Positions 27,195 to 35,562 are shown, counted from the first letter of the stretch. The stretch is DNA of 64,000 nt from Phycisphaerales bacterium (GCA_020850415.1 JADZER010000054.1:106825-170824); one strand, 5' to 3'. Program-made: numbers and translations. The notes: a model not told the origin generated them from the sequence alone.

Positions 27195-28244
27195 GTGCGA
27201 CACACAACCACACTCCTCTTCGTTCTCGCCATCGCCGGCCTCGCCGCGACGGCCGACGCCCAGCCTCAGCGGCTCCGCCAGCCCGACCGCGCGCCGCAGG
27301 CCGATCGTCAGGCCGACGCCGCCCCGCCCGCGCGGGGCAACCGCGCCCAGAGCAACCGGGGCCAGCGTCAGGGCCAGGGCGCCCGCCAAGGCCCCGGACA
27401 GGGCCAGCCCCAGGGGCCGCAGGGCGAGGTCCGGCAGATGCTCCGGGATCACCTGGCCCCGATGCCGCCCGAGCAGCGCCGGGAGGTGATGCAGGGCATC
27501 CGTGAGCGGATGGCCGGCCTCGACCCCGAGGAGCGCCGGCAGGCCTTCGAGCACCTCCGCCAGCGCCTCGAGCAGGCCGGGCCGCGGGACCAGCCGTTTG
27601 CCGGGCCCCAGGGCCGGGGCCAGGGCCGTCAGCAGTTCCAGCGCCCGCAGGGCAGGCAGTTCCAGGGCCAGGGTGGTCAGCAGTTCCAGGGGCCGCAGGG
27701 CAACGGGGCCCCAGGCCCCCGAGCCGGCCAGCCCGGCCAACCCGGCCTCCGGCAGCACATGAACCAGCAGGGCCTCGGCCAGGGCCGAGGCCAGGGGCAA
27801 GGTTTCGCGCCCGGGCAGGGTCCCGGGCAGGGCCTCGGCCAGGGACGAGGCCGGGGGCAGGGCTTCGTCCCCGGGCAGGGTCCGGGCTTCGGGCCGGGAC
27901 CGGGCTTCCAGCCCGACCCCAACATGCCCGCCCAGCGCCCCATGCAGCGTGACCGCCAGGGTCAGAGGCTCGGGCAGCAGCCCGGGCAGGTCGGCCCCGG
28001 CCCGCGAGGCCAGGGCCTCGAGAACCGCGGCATGATGCCCGGCGATCAGTTCTCCCCCGAGGACCAACAGCACGATCAGCTCATGCAGCGCTTCCGCGAC
28101 CGTCTCGACCGCTACCGCCAGCGGTACTACCAGGACAGCCCCGGGCTCGCCCCGCAAGGCGCCCCCGAGGCCGTTCCGCAGGACGCCCCGCCCGCGTCGC
28201 AGGATTTCCAGCCCCGCCGCCGTTCCGGGCGGAACCAAGCCTGA
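27195..28244 (+). CDS. Secreted Gln/Gly/Pro-rich low-complexity protein
   Basis: I do not recognise a family. The GTG start follows GAAGGAG and gives a clear signal peptide (VRHTTTLLFVLAIAGLAATADAQ). A short helical block near residues 75-130, with MPPEQRREVMQGIRERMAGL and PEERRQAFEHLRQRLEQA, resembles the helical repeats of Spy/CpxP-like periplasmic proteins. The middle is almost only G, Q, P, R and F in repeats such as GQGPGQGLGQGRG, partly from a 60-bp DNA duplication. A second helical block (QQHDQLMQRFRDRLDRYRQRYY) is near the end. Probably periplasmic or surface-located. A terminator follows. Length 349 residues. Confidence 0.75.
   Translation: MRHTTTLLFVLAIAGLAATADAQPQRLRQPDRAPQADRQADAAPPARGNRAQSNRGQRQGQGARQGPGQGQPQGPQGEVRQMLRDHLAPMPPEQRREVMQGIRERMAGLDPEERRQAFEHLRQRLEQAGPRDQPFAGPQGRGQGRQQFQRPQGRQFQGQGGQQFQGPQGNGAPGPRAGQPGQPGLRQHMNQQGLGQGRGQGQGFAPGQGPGQGLGQGRGRGQGFVPGQGPGFGPGPGFQPDPNMPAQRPMQRDRQGQRLGQQPGQVGPGPRGQGLENRGMMPGDQFSPEDQQHDQLMQRFRDRLDRYRQRYYQDSPGLAPQGAPEAVPQDAPPASQDFQPRRRSGRNQA
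27771..27890 (+). repeat. Two tandem 60-bp repeats inside the Gln/Gly-rich gene
   Basis: Bases 27771-27830 and 27831-27890 are near copies, both beginning GGCCTCGGCCAGGG and containing CCCGGGCAGGGTCC. Each adds 20 codons, so the frame is kept. This suggests the low-complexity region grows by in-frame slippage or unequal exchange. Confidence 0.8.
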
Positions 28245-28267
28245 CGCGCCGCGTCTGAACCGCCAAT

Positions 28268-28319
28268 CGGGGCACGCCCTTGCCTATGAGGGGGAGGGGC
28301 GTGCCCCGTTCTCCATTTT
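28268..28319 (+). terminator. Terminator after the Gln/Gly-rich gene
   Basis: A 12-bp stem, CGGGGCACGCCC (28268-28279) with GGGCGTGCCCCG (28297-28308), is followed by TTCTCCATTTT. It begins 24 bases after the stop and separates this gene from the DUF58 cluster. Confidence 0.75.
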
Positions 28320-28363
28320 GACCCTGCGGTCCGCGGATCCTCCCGCCGGGGTACATTGCTGCC

Positions 28364-29383
28364 GTGAGCGACGGACCGCCACAGCCAGACCCCCGGCCCC
28401 ACGGCGCCCGCCTGCCCGAGCAGGACGCCTCGCTGTACCTGCACCCCCAGACCCTGGCAAGACTGCGGACCCTGGAGCTGCGGGCCAAGATGATCGTCGA
28501 GGGTGTGATGAGCGGCCAGCACCGCTCCCCCTACCAGGGCTTCTCCGTCGAGTTCGCCCAGCACCGGCCGTATGTCCCCGGCGACGATGTGCGCCACCTC
28601 GACTGGAAGGTCTTCGCCCGCTCCGACAAGCTCCACCTCAAGCAGTACCAGCAGGAGACCAACCTCGACCTGATCGTGATGGTCGACGCCTCCGGCTCGA
28701 TGAATTACGGCAGCCGCTCGGTCGCCGAGGCCTCCGGCGTGGGGCGCAAGACCAGCCTCGACGACCGCGACTACTGGAGCAAGTTCGACCACGCCACCGC
28801 GCTGGCGGCCGCCCTCAGCTATGTGACGCTGCGCCAGGGCGACCGCGTCGGGGTGCTGGTGTTCGCCGATGAGGTCCGCGCGACCCTCGCCCGCACCGGC
28901 TCGATGAACGCGTGGCGCCAGGTGATCGGGGTGCTCTCCACCCAGCCGGTCGAGGCCCCCACTAACCTCTCCCGGGCCGTCGACCAGCTCCTCGCCAAGG
29001 TCTCCAACCGGTGCCTCATCGCGCTCATCAGCGACTGCTTCGACGACCCGGCCCACATCCGCGCCGCGATGGCCCGCATCAAGCACCGCGGCCACGACCT
29101 CATGACCTTCCAGGTGCTCGACCACGCCGAGCGCGCCTTCGAGTTCGCGGACACCGCGCCGTTCGAGGGCCTCGAGGGCGAGGGGCTGGTCAAGGTCGAC
29201 CCCCGCGCGATCAGGGCCGCCTACCTCGACGCCATCGGCAAGCACCTCGACGCCGTCGAGAAGGCCACCCGCTCCTTCGGGTTCGACTACCAGCTCGTCG
29301 ACACTCATGACTGGCTCGGCCCGCCCCTGGCCGCGTTCGTCGCCCGACGCAACGCCCGGATCAAGCGGAGCAAGTATGGCTGA
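28364..29383 (+). CDS. DUF58 domain protein
   Basis: The 339-residue product has the DUF58 signature: MSGQHRSPYQGFSVEFAQHR, YVPGDDVRHLDWKVFARSDK, then a VWA-like core with MIDAS-type DASGSMNYGS and the late IALISDCFDD. In other bacteria DUF58 genes accompany MoxR AAA+ ATPases and are thought to act in maturation or assembly of metal enzymes or envelope complexes. No MoxR gene is in the window, though the two following genes are the usual partners. The start is GTG at 28364. Cytoplasmic, no membrane segment. Confidence 0.88.
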   Translation: MSDGPPQPDPRPHGARLPEQDASLYLHPQTLARLRTLELRAKMIVEGVMSGQHRSPYQGFSVEFAQHRPYVPGDDVRHLDWKVFARSDKLHLKQYQQETNLDLIVMVDASGSMNYGSRSVAEASGVGRKTSLDDRDYWSKFDHATALAAALSYVTLRQGDRVGVLVFADEVRATLARTGSMNAWRQVIGVLSTQPVEAPTNLSRAVDQLLAKVSNRCLIALISDCFDDPAHIRAAMARIKHRGHDLMTFQVLDHAERAFEFADTAPFEGLEGEGLVKVDPRAIRAAYLDAIGKHLDAVEKATRSFGFDYQLVDTHDWLGPPLAAFVARRNARIKRSKYG

Positions 29384-29419
29384 TCAGCCCGGAGCGCCTG
29401 CCCGCGACGCCCGCCTCCC

Positions 29420-31627
29420 ATGAGCTTCCTCCACCCCATCCTCCTCGGTCTCGGCGCGGCGTGCGTGGCGATCCCCGTCGTCATCCACCTGCTCATGCGC
29501 CGCCGTCGCAAGCCGGTCCGGTGGGCCGCCATGCGGTTCCTGCTTGAGGCCCAGCGCCAGCGCCACCGGCGCGTCCGCCTCGAACAACTCCTCCTGCTGC
29601 TGACCCGGTGCCTGCTCGTCGCGCTGGTCGCCCTGGCGATCGCCCGCCCGATCCTCGGGTCCGACGATGGCGCCCGCGCCGGACCGCGCGAGGTCTATCT
29701 CCTGGTCGACAACAGCCTCACCTCCGCCGCCGTCGGCGAGGGCGATCAGTCCGCCGAGTCCGACCTCCAGCGGTCCCTCGCCCGCGCCCGCGAGCTGCTC
29801 GGGCGCCTCGACCCCGCCCGCGGCGACCGGGCCGCCCTCATCACCCTCGCGGCGCCGGCCCAGGCCGTCGTCTCCCCCCCCACCAGCGACCTCGGGGTGA
29901 TCGAGCGCCGTCTGGCCGAGCTGCGCCCCGCCGACAGCCGCCTGGACCTCGCCGGCGCAGTCGGCCTCCTGCCGGCGATGCCCTCCGGCGACGACGCCCC
30001 GGGCGTCACCGTCGCCGTCTACTCCGCGTTCCGCGAGGGCAGCCTCGGCCACGGCGCGCCGCACGGGCCGCTCCCCGCCGGCGCAACGCTGACCGCCACC
30101 CCGCCCGCCGATACGACCCTCGGGAACACCGCCATCGCGTCGTTCGATCTGCTCCGACCGGTCGTGATCGCCAGCCCCGACGACGCCGTAACGGGGCTAA
30201 GCCAGGCCCGCGCCACGCTGACCCGGTGGGGCGATGGGGTCGACGAGGCGGCGCTCACCACCCTCCGTGTGGTCACCGACCGTTCCGGCACATCGCGCGA
30301 GCTGGGCGCCGCGGTCGTCCGCTGGGCACCCGGGCAGCGCGAGGCCCAGTCCACCATCGACCTCGATCTCGCCGGGCTGGGCCGGGTCGGCCGCTGCGTC
30401 CTCCGCGCCGAGATCGACCGCGACGCCAACGACCGCGACAACACCGCCCTGGCCGTGCTCGAGGTCCGCGAGCAATTCCGGGTGGCGCTGGTGGGCGCCC
30501 GGCGATTCGGCGCCCGCCCACGGCTCGACGACTTCGGCCCCAGCGATTGGCTCCGATTGGCGCTCGAACCGACCGACGCCCGCGCCGATCGGATCGAGGT
30601 CGAGACCCTCGACGCCGCCCGGCTCGACACGGGCGCCCTCGCCGGCTTCGACGCCGCCGTTGTCGCCGAGCCCGCCCGCGTCCGGCCGGAGGGCTGGGCC
30701 GCGCTCGGCGAGTTCCGCGCCCGCGGGGGCGCGGTCCTCCTCACCGTCGCCCCAAGCCCGGGGGCGCAGCTCTGGCCCGAGCAGGCCCGCGCCGCGCTCG
30801 ACCTGCCCTGGGAGTTCGAGCGCGACCCCACCGACATCCCCGAGGGCGCGCGCACGCTCGCCGCCCCGCTCCCGGACACCCCATCCCCCGGCGCCGCCGA
30901 CCCGCTCTGGTTCATCCGCGCCGAGCTGGCGGCCCTCGCCGAGACCGTCTCCGTCCAGCGCGTGCTCGGCGTCTCCCAGACCGAAGACGCCCTCCTGCTG
31001 CTCGAGACCGCCGACGCCCGGCCCGTGCTGCTGGTGAGCCCTCCCGGCGCGTCCCGGGCCGGGCCGGTGGCCCTGCTCGCCACCGCCGTCGATCTGGACT
31101 GGACGGACCTTCCCGCTCGGCCGCTGATGGTGCCGCTGGTGCAGGAGCTTGTCCGCGGCGGCATCGGCGCGGGGCGGTCCACGCCCACCACAACCGCCGG
31201 CTCGCGCCTCACCGCCCCCGTCGGGGCCGTCGAGGTGGTGGACCGCGAAGGCGCCGACCCGCGAGCCCTGCCCGTGGATCCCTCCACCGGCCTCACCCGC
31301 GACGCGGTCCGTGACGCCGGGGTCTACTTCGCCCGGGACACCTCCGGGCAGGACATCGGGGCCGTCATCGCCCAGCCCGATACCGCCGCCAGCGACACCA
31401 CCCCCGCCAACGCCGGGCGGGTCGAGGCCTGGCTCGGCGCCTCTGGCAGGTTCGCTTGGACGGATACCGGCCCCGGCCCTGGCGACGCTCCGACCGAACC
31501 GAGCCGCGAACCGGCCGGCCCGGGCCCGGGGCTCGCGCTGCTGCTGGCGGCCCTCCTGCTCGCCTGTGCCGAGGTCGGCCTGGCCCGCGTCGTCTCGCAC
31601 GCCTCCCGCGCGGGAGGCCCCGCGTGA
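29420..31627 (+). CDS. BatA-like membrane protein (N-terminal BatA domain, CARF-like or VWA remnant)
   Basis: The N-terminus MSFLHPILLGLGAACVAIPV with HLLMRRRRKPVRWAAMRFLL is the BatA/aerotolerance-type domain, which inserts by two membrane helices flanking an arginine-rich loop. The next part has a degenerate VWA (EVYLLVDNSLTSAA), long beta-rich periplasmic or cytoplasmic regions, and a final membrane helix (GLALLLAALLLACAEVGLAR). Length 735 residues. It starts 36 bp after the DUF58 stop and its own stop overlaps the next start (GTGA), so the three genes form an operon. The exact role is unknown; the cluster type is common in Planctomycetota and Bacteroidota. Confidence 0.82.
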   Translation: MSFLHPILLGLGAACVAIPVVIHLLMRRRRKPVRWAAMRFLLEAQRQRHRRVRLEQLLLLLTRCLLVALVALAIARPILGSDDGARAGPREVYLLVDNSLTSAAVGEGDQSAESDLQRSLARARELLGRLDPARGDRAALITLAAPAQAVVSPPTSDLGVIERRLAELRPADSRLDLAGAVGLLPAMPSGDDAPGVTVAVYSAFREGSLGHGAPHGPLPAGATLTATPPADTTLGNTAIASFDLLRPVVIASPDDAVTGLSQARATLTRWGDGVDEAALTTLRVVTDRSGTSRELGAAVVRWAPGQREAQSTIDLDLAGLGRVGRCVLRAEIDRDANDRDNTALAVLEVREQFRVALVGARRFGARPRLDDFGPSDWLRLALEPTDARADRIEVETLDAARLDTGALAGFDAAVVAEPARVRPEGWAALGEFRARGGAVLLTVAPSPGAQLWPEQARAALDLPWEFERDPTDIPEGARTLAAPLPDTPSPGAADPLWFIRAELAALAETVSVQRVLGVSQTEDALLLLETADARPVLLVSPPGASRAGPVALLATAVDLDWTDLPARPLMVPLVQELVRGGIGAGRSTPTTTAGSRLTAPVGAVEVVDREGADPRALPVDPSTGLTRDAVRDAGVYFARDTSGQDIGAVIAQPDTAASDTTPANAGRVEAWLGASGRFAWTDTGPGPGDAPTEPSREPAGPGPGLALLLAALLLACAEVGLARVVSHASRAGGPA

Positions 31628-33942
31628 GCGACCTCCTGCAAGCCATGTTCGGGTTCGACGCCCTGCGCCCCGGCGAGGAGGGCGTCCGATTCGGCATGAC
31701 CCACGAGCTGCCCCTGTGGGTCTGGACTCCCTCGATCCTCTTCGTGGTCTTCCTCGCGGCGTGGAGCTACTGGCGTCTGGAGGGCCCGGCGCGGGGCCGC
31801 GCCGTGCTCGCGGCCATCCGCGCCCTGCTGCTCACGCTCGTCGCTCTCCTGGCCGCGGGCCCGAGCCTGATCCGCGACAACCAGCGCACCGAGCGTGACA
31901 CGGTCGCCATCCTCGTCGACCGCTCGGCCTCGCTCACCATGCCCGACGCGGGCCCCGACGGCACCCGCGACGGGCAGCTCCGCCGGCTCTCGGCCGACGG
32001 GACCTGGGCGGCGCTTGCGGGGCAGCACAACCTCCTCTGGCTGGGTTTCGACGCCGCGCCCTACGAGGTCTCGCCCGACGAGCTCGGCCCGCCCGCGGGC
32101 CCCCGCACGCGTCTTGCCGCCGCCATCGACGACGCCCTCTCGCGCCTCGCCGGGCGCCCGATCTCCGGGGTCGTGCTCCTCACCGACGGGCGCACCAGCG
32201 ACCCGCCCGACGCGCGCATGCTCCGCGAGTTGATCGCCGCCAAGGTCGGCCTGTACCCCGTCCCCCTCGGCAGCGAGCGGCCGCTCCTCGACCTGGCGCT
32301 GGAAGGCGCCGACGCCCCCGCGTCCGCGTTCGTCGGCGACTTCGTCCCCGTCACGGCCCGGGTGGTCGCGCGGGGCGGGGACGACGCCGCCCCCGACGCG
32401 AGGCTCATCCTCACCGACGCCGTCACGGGGGAGACGCTCGACGAGCAGCCGATCAGTCCAGACCGCTGGCGCGACGGCGTCGCGGAGGTCCGCCTCGCCG
32501 CCCGCCCCGACGACGCGGGACACGCCCGCTGGCTGGTGCGGATCGAGACCAACGGGCGCGATGTCCTCGACGCCAACAACCAACGATCCGTCGAGATCGA
32601 GCTGGTCGACAGGCCGCTCCGCGTCGTCTACTTCGAGGGCTACCCGCGCTGGGAGTACCGCGGCGTGAAGGACCTGCTCGTCCGGGAGCAGTCCATCCGC
32701 TCGAGCGTCATGCTCCTGGCCACCGACCGCCGCTACATCCAGGAGGGCGATGTCGCGCTCCCCAATGTGCCCCGATCGGCGGGCGAGTGGGCCGATTTCG
32801 ATGTCGTCATCCTCGGAGATGTCCGCCCCGATGTCTTCAGCGTCGAGCAGCTTGAGCAGCTCCGCGACCATGTCGCCCAGCGCGGCGCCGGCCTCGTGTG
32901 GATGACCGGCCCCGGCGCCAACCCCTGGCGATGGGCCACCACACCGCTCGCCGACCTCCTGCCCGTCAACGCCACCCTCCCCGGAGGCCTGCGGGGCTAC
33001 ACCGCCTCCTCCTCGCCCGTCACGCTCAACCCCGGGCCCGCGGCGTCGCGCCTCGGCGTCCTCGACATGGCCGACACCACCGGCGCCGGCTGGCTCGCCT
33101 CGCTCAGCGACCCGGGCATGGGCTGGTCGGTGCTCCGCTGGTCGCTCGCGATCGACCCTGGCGCCGTCAAGGCCACCGCGGAAGTCCTCGCCTCCGCCTC
33201 ACCCACCGACAGCCCCTCCGAGAGCTCGCCGAGCGTGTTGACCATGCGCTACGGCGCCGGACGCGTCGTCTTCGTCGGCACCGACGAGGTCTGGCGATGG
33301 CGATACGGGCGGGGCGAGTCGCTGCCCGAACGCTTCTACCTCTCCCTGATCCGTCTGGCCGGACGCGGCAGCCTCGCCCGCGCCGGGCAGCCCGTCCTCC
33401 TCGAGGCCTCCCCCACCGCTGTCGGCGTCGACACCCCCGTCCGTCTGGGCGCGATCCTGCTCGACCAGTCCCTCGTCGACGCCGCGCCGCCGGCCGTCGA
33501 GGTCCGCATCACCCGCAAGGGGGACTCCACCGGCACGATGATCAAGCTCGGCCCCGAGGAGCGCGAGGCGGGCGGCACGACGGCGTCCTACGCCGCGAGC
33601 TGGTCGCCCGGAGCGCCGGGCGACTACCTCGTCGAGGCCGTGGACCCCCTGCTCGCGTCGGCGAACGCCCGCGCCGAGTTCCGCGCCCTGGCCCCCGACG
33701 ACGAGCTGCGAACGCCCGAGGCCGACCACGCCCTGCTGGCCGAGCTGGCGTCCCAGACCGGGGGCGCCGTCGTGCCGCCCGCCGAGCTCTCTCGCCTCCC
33801 CTCGCTGCTCCCCAACCGCTCGGTCGTGCTCGAGGCCGAGCCGGATGTCGAGCCGCTGTGGGACAAGCCGGTGGTGCTGGTGGTGCTGGTCCTGCTGCTG
33901 ACGGCCGAGTGGGTGGGCAGGCGGCTGATCCGCCTGGTCTGA
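31624..33942 (+). CDS. Large VWA / glutamine-amidotransferase-like membrane protein
   Basis: Third gene of the DUF58 operon, 772 residues from the overlapping GTG. Two membrane helices lie near residues 27-50 and 60-80. A VWA domain with an intact MIDAS start (ILVDRSASLT) and VVLLTDGRTSD follows. Then come beta-sandwich repeats and a glutamine-amidotransferase-like block (RVVYFEGYPRWEYRGVKDLL ... FDVVILGDVRPDVFSVEQL ... GAGLVWMTGPG ... AGRVVFVGTDEVWRWRYG), which lacks a clear catalytic Cys. A last helix (KPVVLVVLVLLLTAEWVGRR) ends the protein. This layout is seen in planctomycete proteins next to DUF58 and BatA-type genes. A role in envelope complex assembly is inference. Confidence 0.8.
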   Translation: MSDLLQAMFGFDALRPGEEGVRFGMTHELPLWVWTPSILFVVFLAAWSYWRLEGPARGRAVLAAIRALLLTLVALLAAGPSLIRDNQRTERDTVAILVDRSASLTMPDAGPDGTRDGQLRRLSADGTWAALAGQHNLLWLGFDAAPYEVSPDELGPPAGPRTRLAAAIDDALSRLAGRPISGVVLLTDGRTSDPPDARMLRELIAAKVGLYPVPLGSERPLLDLALEGADAPASAFVGDFVPVTARVVARGGDDAAPDARLILTDAVTGETLDEQPISPDRWRDGVAEVRLAARPDDAGHARWLVRIETNGRDVLDANNQRSVEIELVDRPLRVVYFEGYPRWEYRGVKDLLVREQSIRSSVMLLATDRRYIQEGDVALPNVPRSAGEWADFDVVILGDVRPDVFSVEQLEQLRDHVAQRGAGLVWMTGPGANPWRWATTPLADLLPVNATLPGGLRGYTASSSPVTLNPGPAASRLGVLDMADTTGAGWLASLSDPGMGWSVLRWSLAIDPGAVKATAEVLASASPTDSPSESSPSVLTMRYGAGRVVFVGTDEVWRWRYGRGESLPERFYLSLIRLAGRGSLARAGQPVLLEASPTAVGVDTPVRLGAILLDQSLVDAAPPAVEVRITRKGDSTGTMIKLGPEEREAGGTTASYAASWSPGAPGDYLVEAVDPLLASANARAEFRALAPDDELRTPEADHALLAELASQTGGAVVPPAELSRLPSLLPNRSVVLEAEPDVEPLWDKPVVLVVLVLLLTAEWVGRRLIRLV

Positions 33943-33984
33943 CCGGGGCCGGGTGGGCCAGCCAGCCCGGGGCTCCGATGGGGA

Positions 33985-33990
33985 TACGAT
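33985..33990 (+). promoter_or_regulatory. Candidate -10 box of rnpB
   Basis: TACGAT lies about six bases before the 5' strand of the RNase P P1 helix. It matches TATAAT at four of six positions. No good -35 box was seen in the GC-rich sequence before it. Confidence 0.3.
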
Positions 33991-34150
33991 CTCCCGCGTG
34001 GCAAAGCGGCCGCGGCAGGGGCTTGTCCCCTCCGAGGAAAGTCCGAGCACGGCAGGACACGGTGGTGGGTAACGCCCACCCGCCCTTTGGTCCGGGGCGA
34101 GGGAAAGTGCCACAGAAAGCAAACCGCCGATGGGTCGCAAGACCACAGGC

Positions 34151-34182
<32 letters not shown>

Positions 34183-34285
34183 CCGGCTGGTGACAGCCGG
34201 GGCACGGTAAACCCCACCGCGTGCAAGCCCAAGCAGCTCTCAGGCTGGTCCGGCTATTGGGAGCGGGTAGGGTGCTCGGGCGAAT

Positions 34286-34373
34286 GGTGGCACGGCTCTC
34301 CGGGTGGCACGGTTGTCTCAACCGTGCCGCTCCGTGAGGCCACGAGGCACACGGCTCGGAGAGCCGTGCCACC
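34286..34373 (+). repeat. Palindromic element inside rnpB (P18 region)
   Basis: A 17-bp outer inverted repeat, GGTGGCACGGCTCTCCG (34286-34302) with its complement (34357-34373), encloses a second 10-bp hairpin, GGCACGGTTG (34306-34315) with CAACCGTGCC (34319-34328). The left arm plus two flanking bases is identical over 19 bp (ATGGTGGCACGGCTCTCCG) to the element in the methyltransferase gene at 35324-35342. Confidence 0.9.
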
Positions 34374-34445
34374 AGGAGCCCGGACCGCGTCGGCAACGGC
34401 GCGGCGAGAGAAATGGCCGCTCGCGCCGGAAGGCCCGGGCCCGGC

Positions 34446-34468
34446 GGCACGGTTCTCCGAACCGTGCC
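34446..34468 (+). repeat. Second palindromic element inside rnpB
   Basis: GGCACGGTTC (34446-34455) pairs perfectly with GAACCGTGCC (34459-34468) across a TCC loop. The stem is almost the same as the nested hairpin at 34306-34328, so both probably derive from one repeat family. Confidence 0.85.
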
Positions 34469-34548
34469 GAGCCCCCGTCAAGGGCCGGACCGGGAACCAC
34501 CGGCGACGACAGAACTCGGCTTACCAGCCACGCAGGACCGTTGTGACG

Positions 34549-34583
34549 CGGGCCCCCGGGAGACCGGGGGCCCGCGGCCTTTT
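34549..34583 (+). terminator. Rho-independent terminator of rnpB
   Basis: CGGGCCCCCGG (34549-34559) pairs with CCGGGGGCCCG (34564-34574) across a GAGA loop, followed by CGGCCTTTTGC. It starts about 15 bases after the P1 helix. Confidence 0.85.
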
Positions 34584-34591
34584 GCAGGTGG

Positions 34592-34622
34592 CATAGGTCG
34601 CATACGACCCATACGACCTATG
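34592..34622. repeat. Inverted repeat with internal 9-bp tandem copy
   Basis: CATAGGTCG (34592-34600) and CGACCTATG (34614-34622) are inverted. Between them CATACGACC occurs twice in a row. The element overlaps the last codons and stop of the methyltransferase gene and may serve as its terminator, or may be another dispersed repeat. Confidence 0.6.
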
Positions 34623-35475
34623 TAGCGGATCCTCTGCGCCCCGCCACGCACACGATAAAGCTGTCCTCTACATCCCCATCCCCCATCACCGGCAGCATGT
34701 ACGCGTTGCCCTCTTCATCCGTCGCATCCGGCGTCTTGTCGTAGACCTCGGTCGCGGCGAAGCCGGCCTCGGCCATCGCGTCGGCCAGCTCCGGCACGCT
34801 CCACAGCCGCCAGCGGTAGATGAACGCGTCGGGCATTTCCAGCTCGACCATGCCGGCCCGATCGACCTGGAAGTGCAGCACATCGGTGACCATCCCCGTC
34901 AGCGGGTTGGCGTCGCGCTGCTCCCAGGTGTAGCGGATGCGCCGGCCGTCGGCGGCGAAGTGGTCTCGGTGGACATGGCCGGTCAGGAACGCCGACTCGC
35001 CGCCGTAGGTGTCGCAGACGAAGACGCCGCCGGCGTTGAGCCGGGCGCGGGCGTGGCGGAGGTACTTGACCAGCTCGACGCGGGTGTGGAGGTAGCCGAT
35101 GGAGAAGTTGCCGACGAAGAGGATGTCGCAGGCGTGGTCGGCCGGGGTCGTGGCCGTGCGCACATCGCCGAGGATGCGGGCGACGCGCTCGTGCGCCGGC
35201 CGTCGCATCAGGGCCGACCCGTCGAGATCCACCGCGATGGCCCGGTTGTCGGGCGAGGCCCCGGCCCAGAGATAGCTCAGCGCGGCCGTGCCGGCGAAGT
35301 CCTCGCCCAGCACGGTCGGCATCATGGTGGCACGGCTCTCCGAGCCGCGAGCCCGGCCGCACGGCTCGGAAAGCCGAGCCATCTGCTGGTGCATCGCCCG
35401 CAGCATCGGCACCAAGTGCCCGGGCGACTGGACGCACTGCTCGTAGAGGTCGTGCTTGTCGGGTTGGTCTGGCAT
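34618..35475 (-). CDS. Class I SAM-dependent methyltransferase with in-frame palindromic insertion
   Basis: The Rossmann-type core is recognised from GEDFAGTAALSYLWAG (SAM-binding motif I), AIAVDLDGSAL (motif II acid), HACDILFVGNFSIGYLH and GGVFVCDTYGGESAF. The substrate is unknown. The 285-residue product starts MPDQPDKHDLYEQCVQ at 35473-35475. Residues about 32-51 (MARLSEPCGRARGSESRATM) are encoded wholly by a 60-bp palindromic repeat. It lies just before motif I, between the N-terminal helix and the core, where an added loop could be tolerated. The frame stays open on both sides, so the protein may still fold. An upstream in-frame start gives 27 more residues without similarity. Confidence 0.82.
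   Translation of the reverse strand: MPDQPDKHDLYEQCVQSPGHLVPMLRAMHQQMARLSEPCGRARGSESRATMMPTVLGEDFAGTAALSYLWAGASPDNRAIAVDLDGSALMRRPAHERVARILGDVRTATTPADHACDILFVGNFSIGYLHTRVELVKYLRHARARLNAGGVFVCDTYGGESAFLTGHVHRDHFAADGRRIRYTWEQRDANPLTGMVTDVLHFQVDRAGMVELEMPDAFIYRWRLWSVPELADAMAEAGFAATEVYDKTPDATDEEGNAYMLPVMGDGDVEDSFIVCVAGRRGSAT
35324..35383. repeat. Palindromic element inserted in frame in a methyltransferase gene
   Basis: The left arm ATGGTGGCACGGCTCTCCG (35324-35342) is identical to that of the rnpB element. The right arm (about 35357-35382, ACGGCTCGGAAAGCCGAGCC) differs from the rnpB right arm at only a few positions. The length is close to 60 bp, a multiple of three, and no stop is introduced in the coding frame. 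Confidence 0.88.
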
Positions 35476-35562
35476 GGCTTGCGGAAGGGTAGCCGCGGAC
35501 GCACGCGGAGCGACACGATCAGACCGTGCGGGGCAGAGTTCGATGACTCCCTCCAATGACTC

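Noticed and set aside
27051..28238. A minus-strand frame with repeated Leu/Ala/Gly motifs
   Set aside because: It is the antisense image of the Gln/Gly-rich repeats and lacks a ribosome site or signal peptide.
34592..34622. A tRNA-like or attachment site next to rnpB
   Set aside because: The short inverted and tandem repeats do not fold as a tRNA and no integrase or phage gene is nearby.
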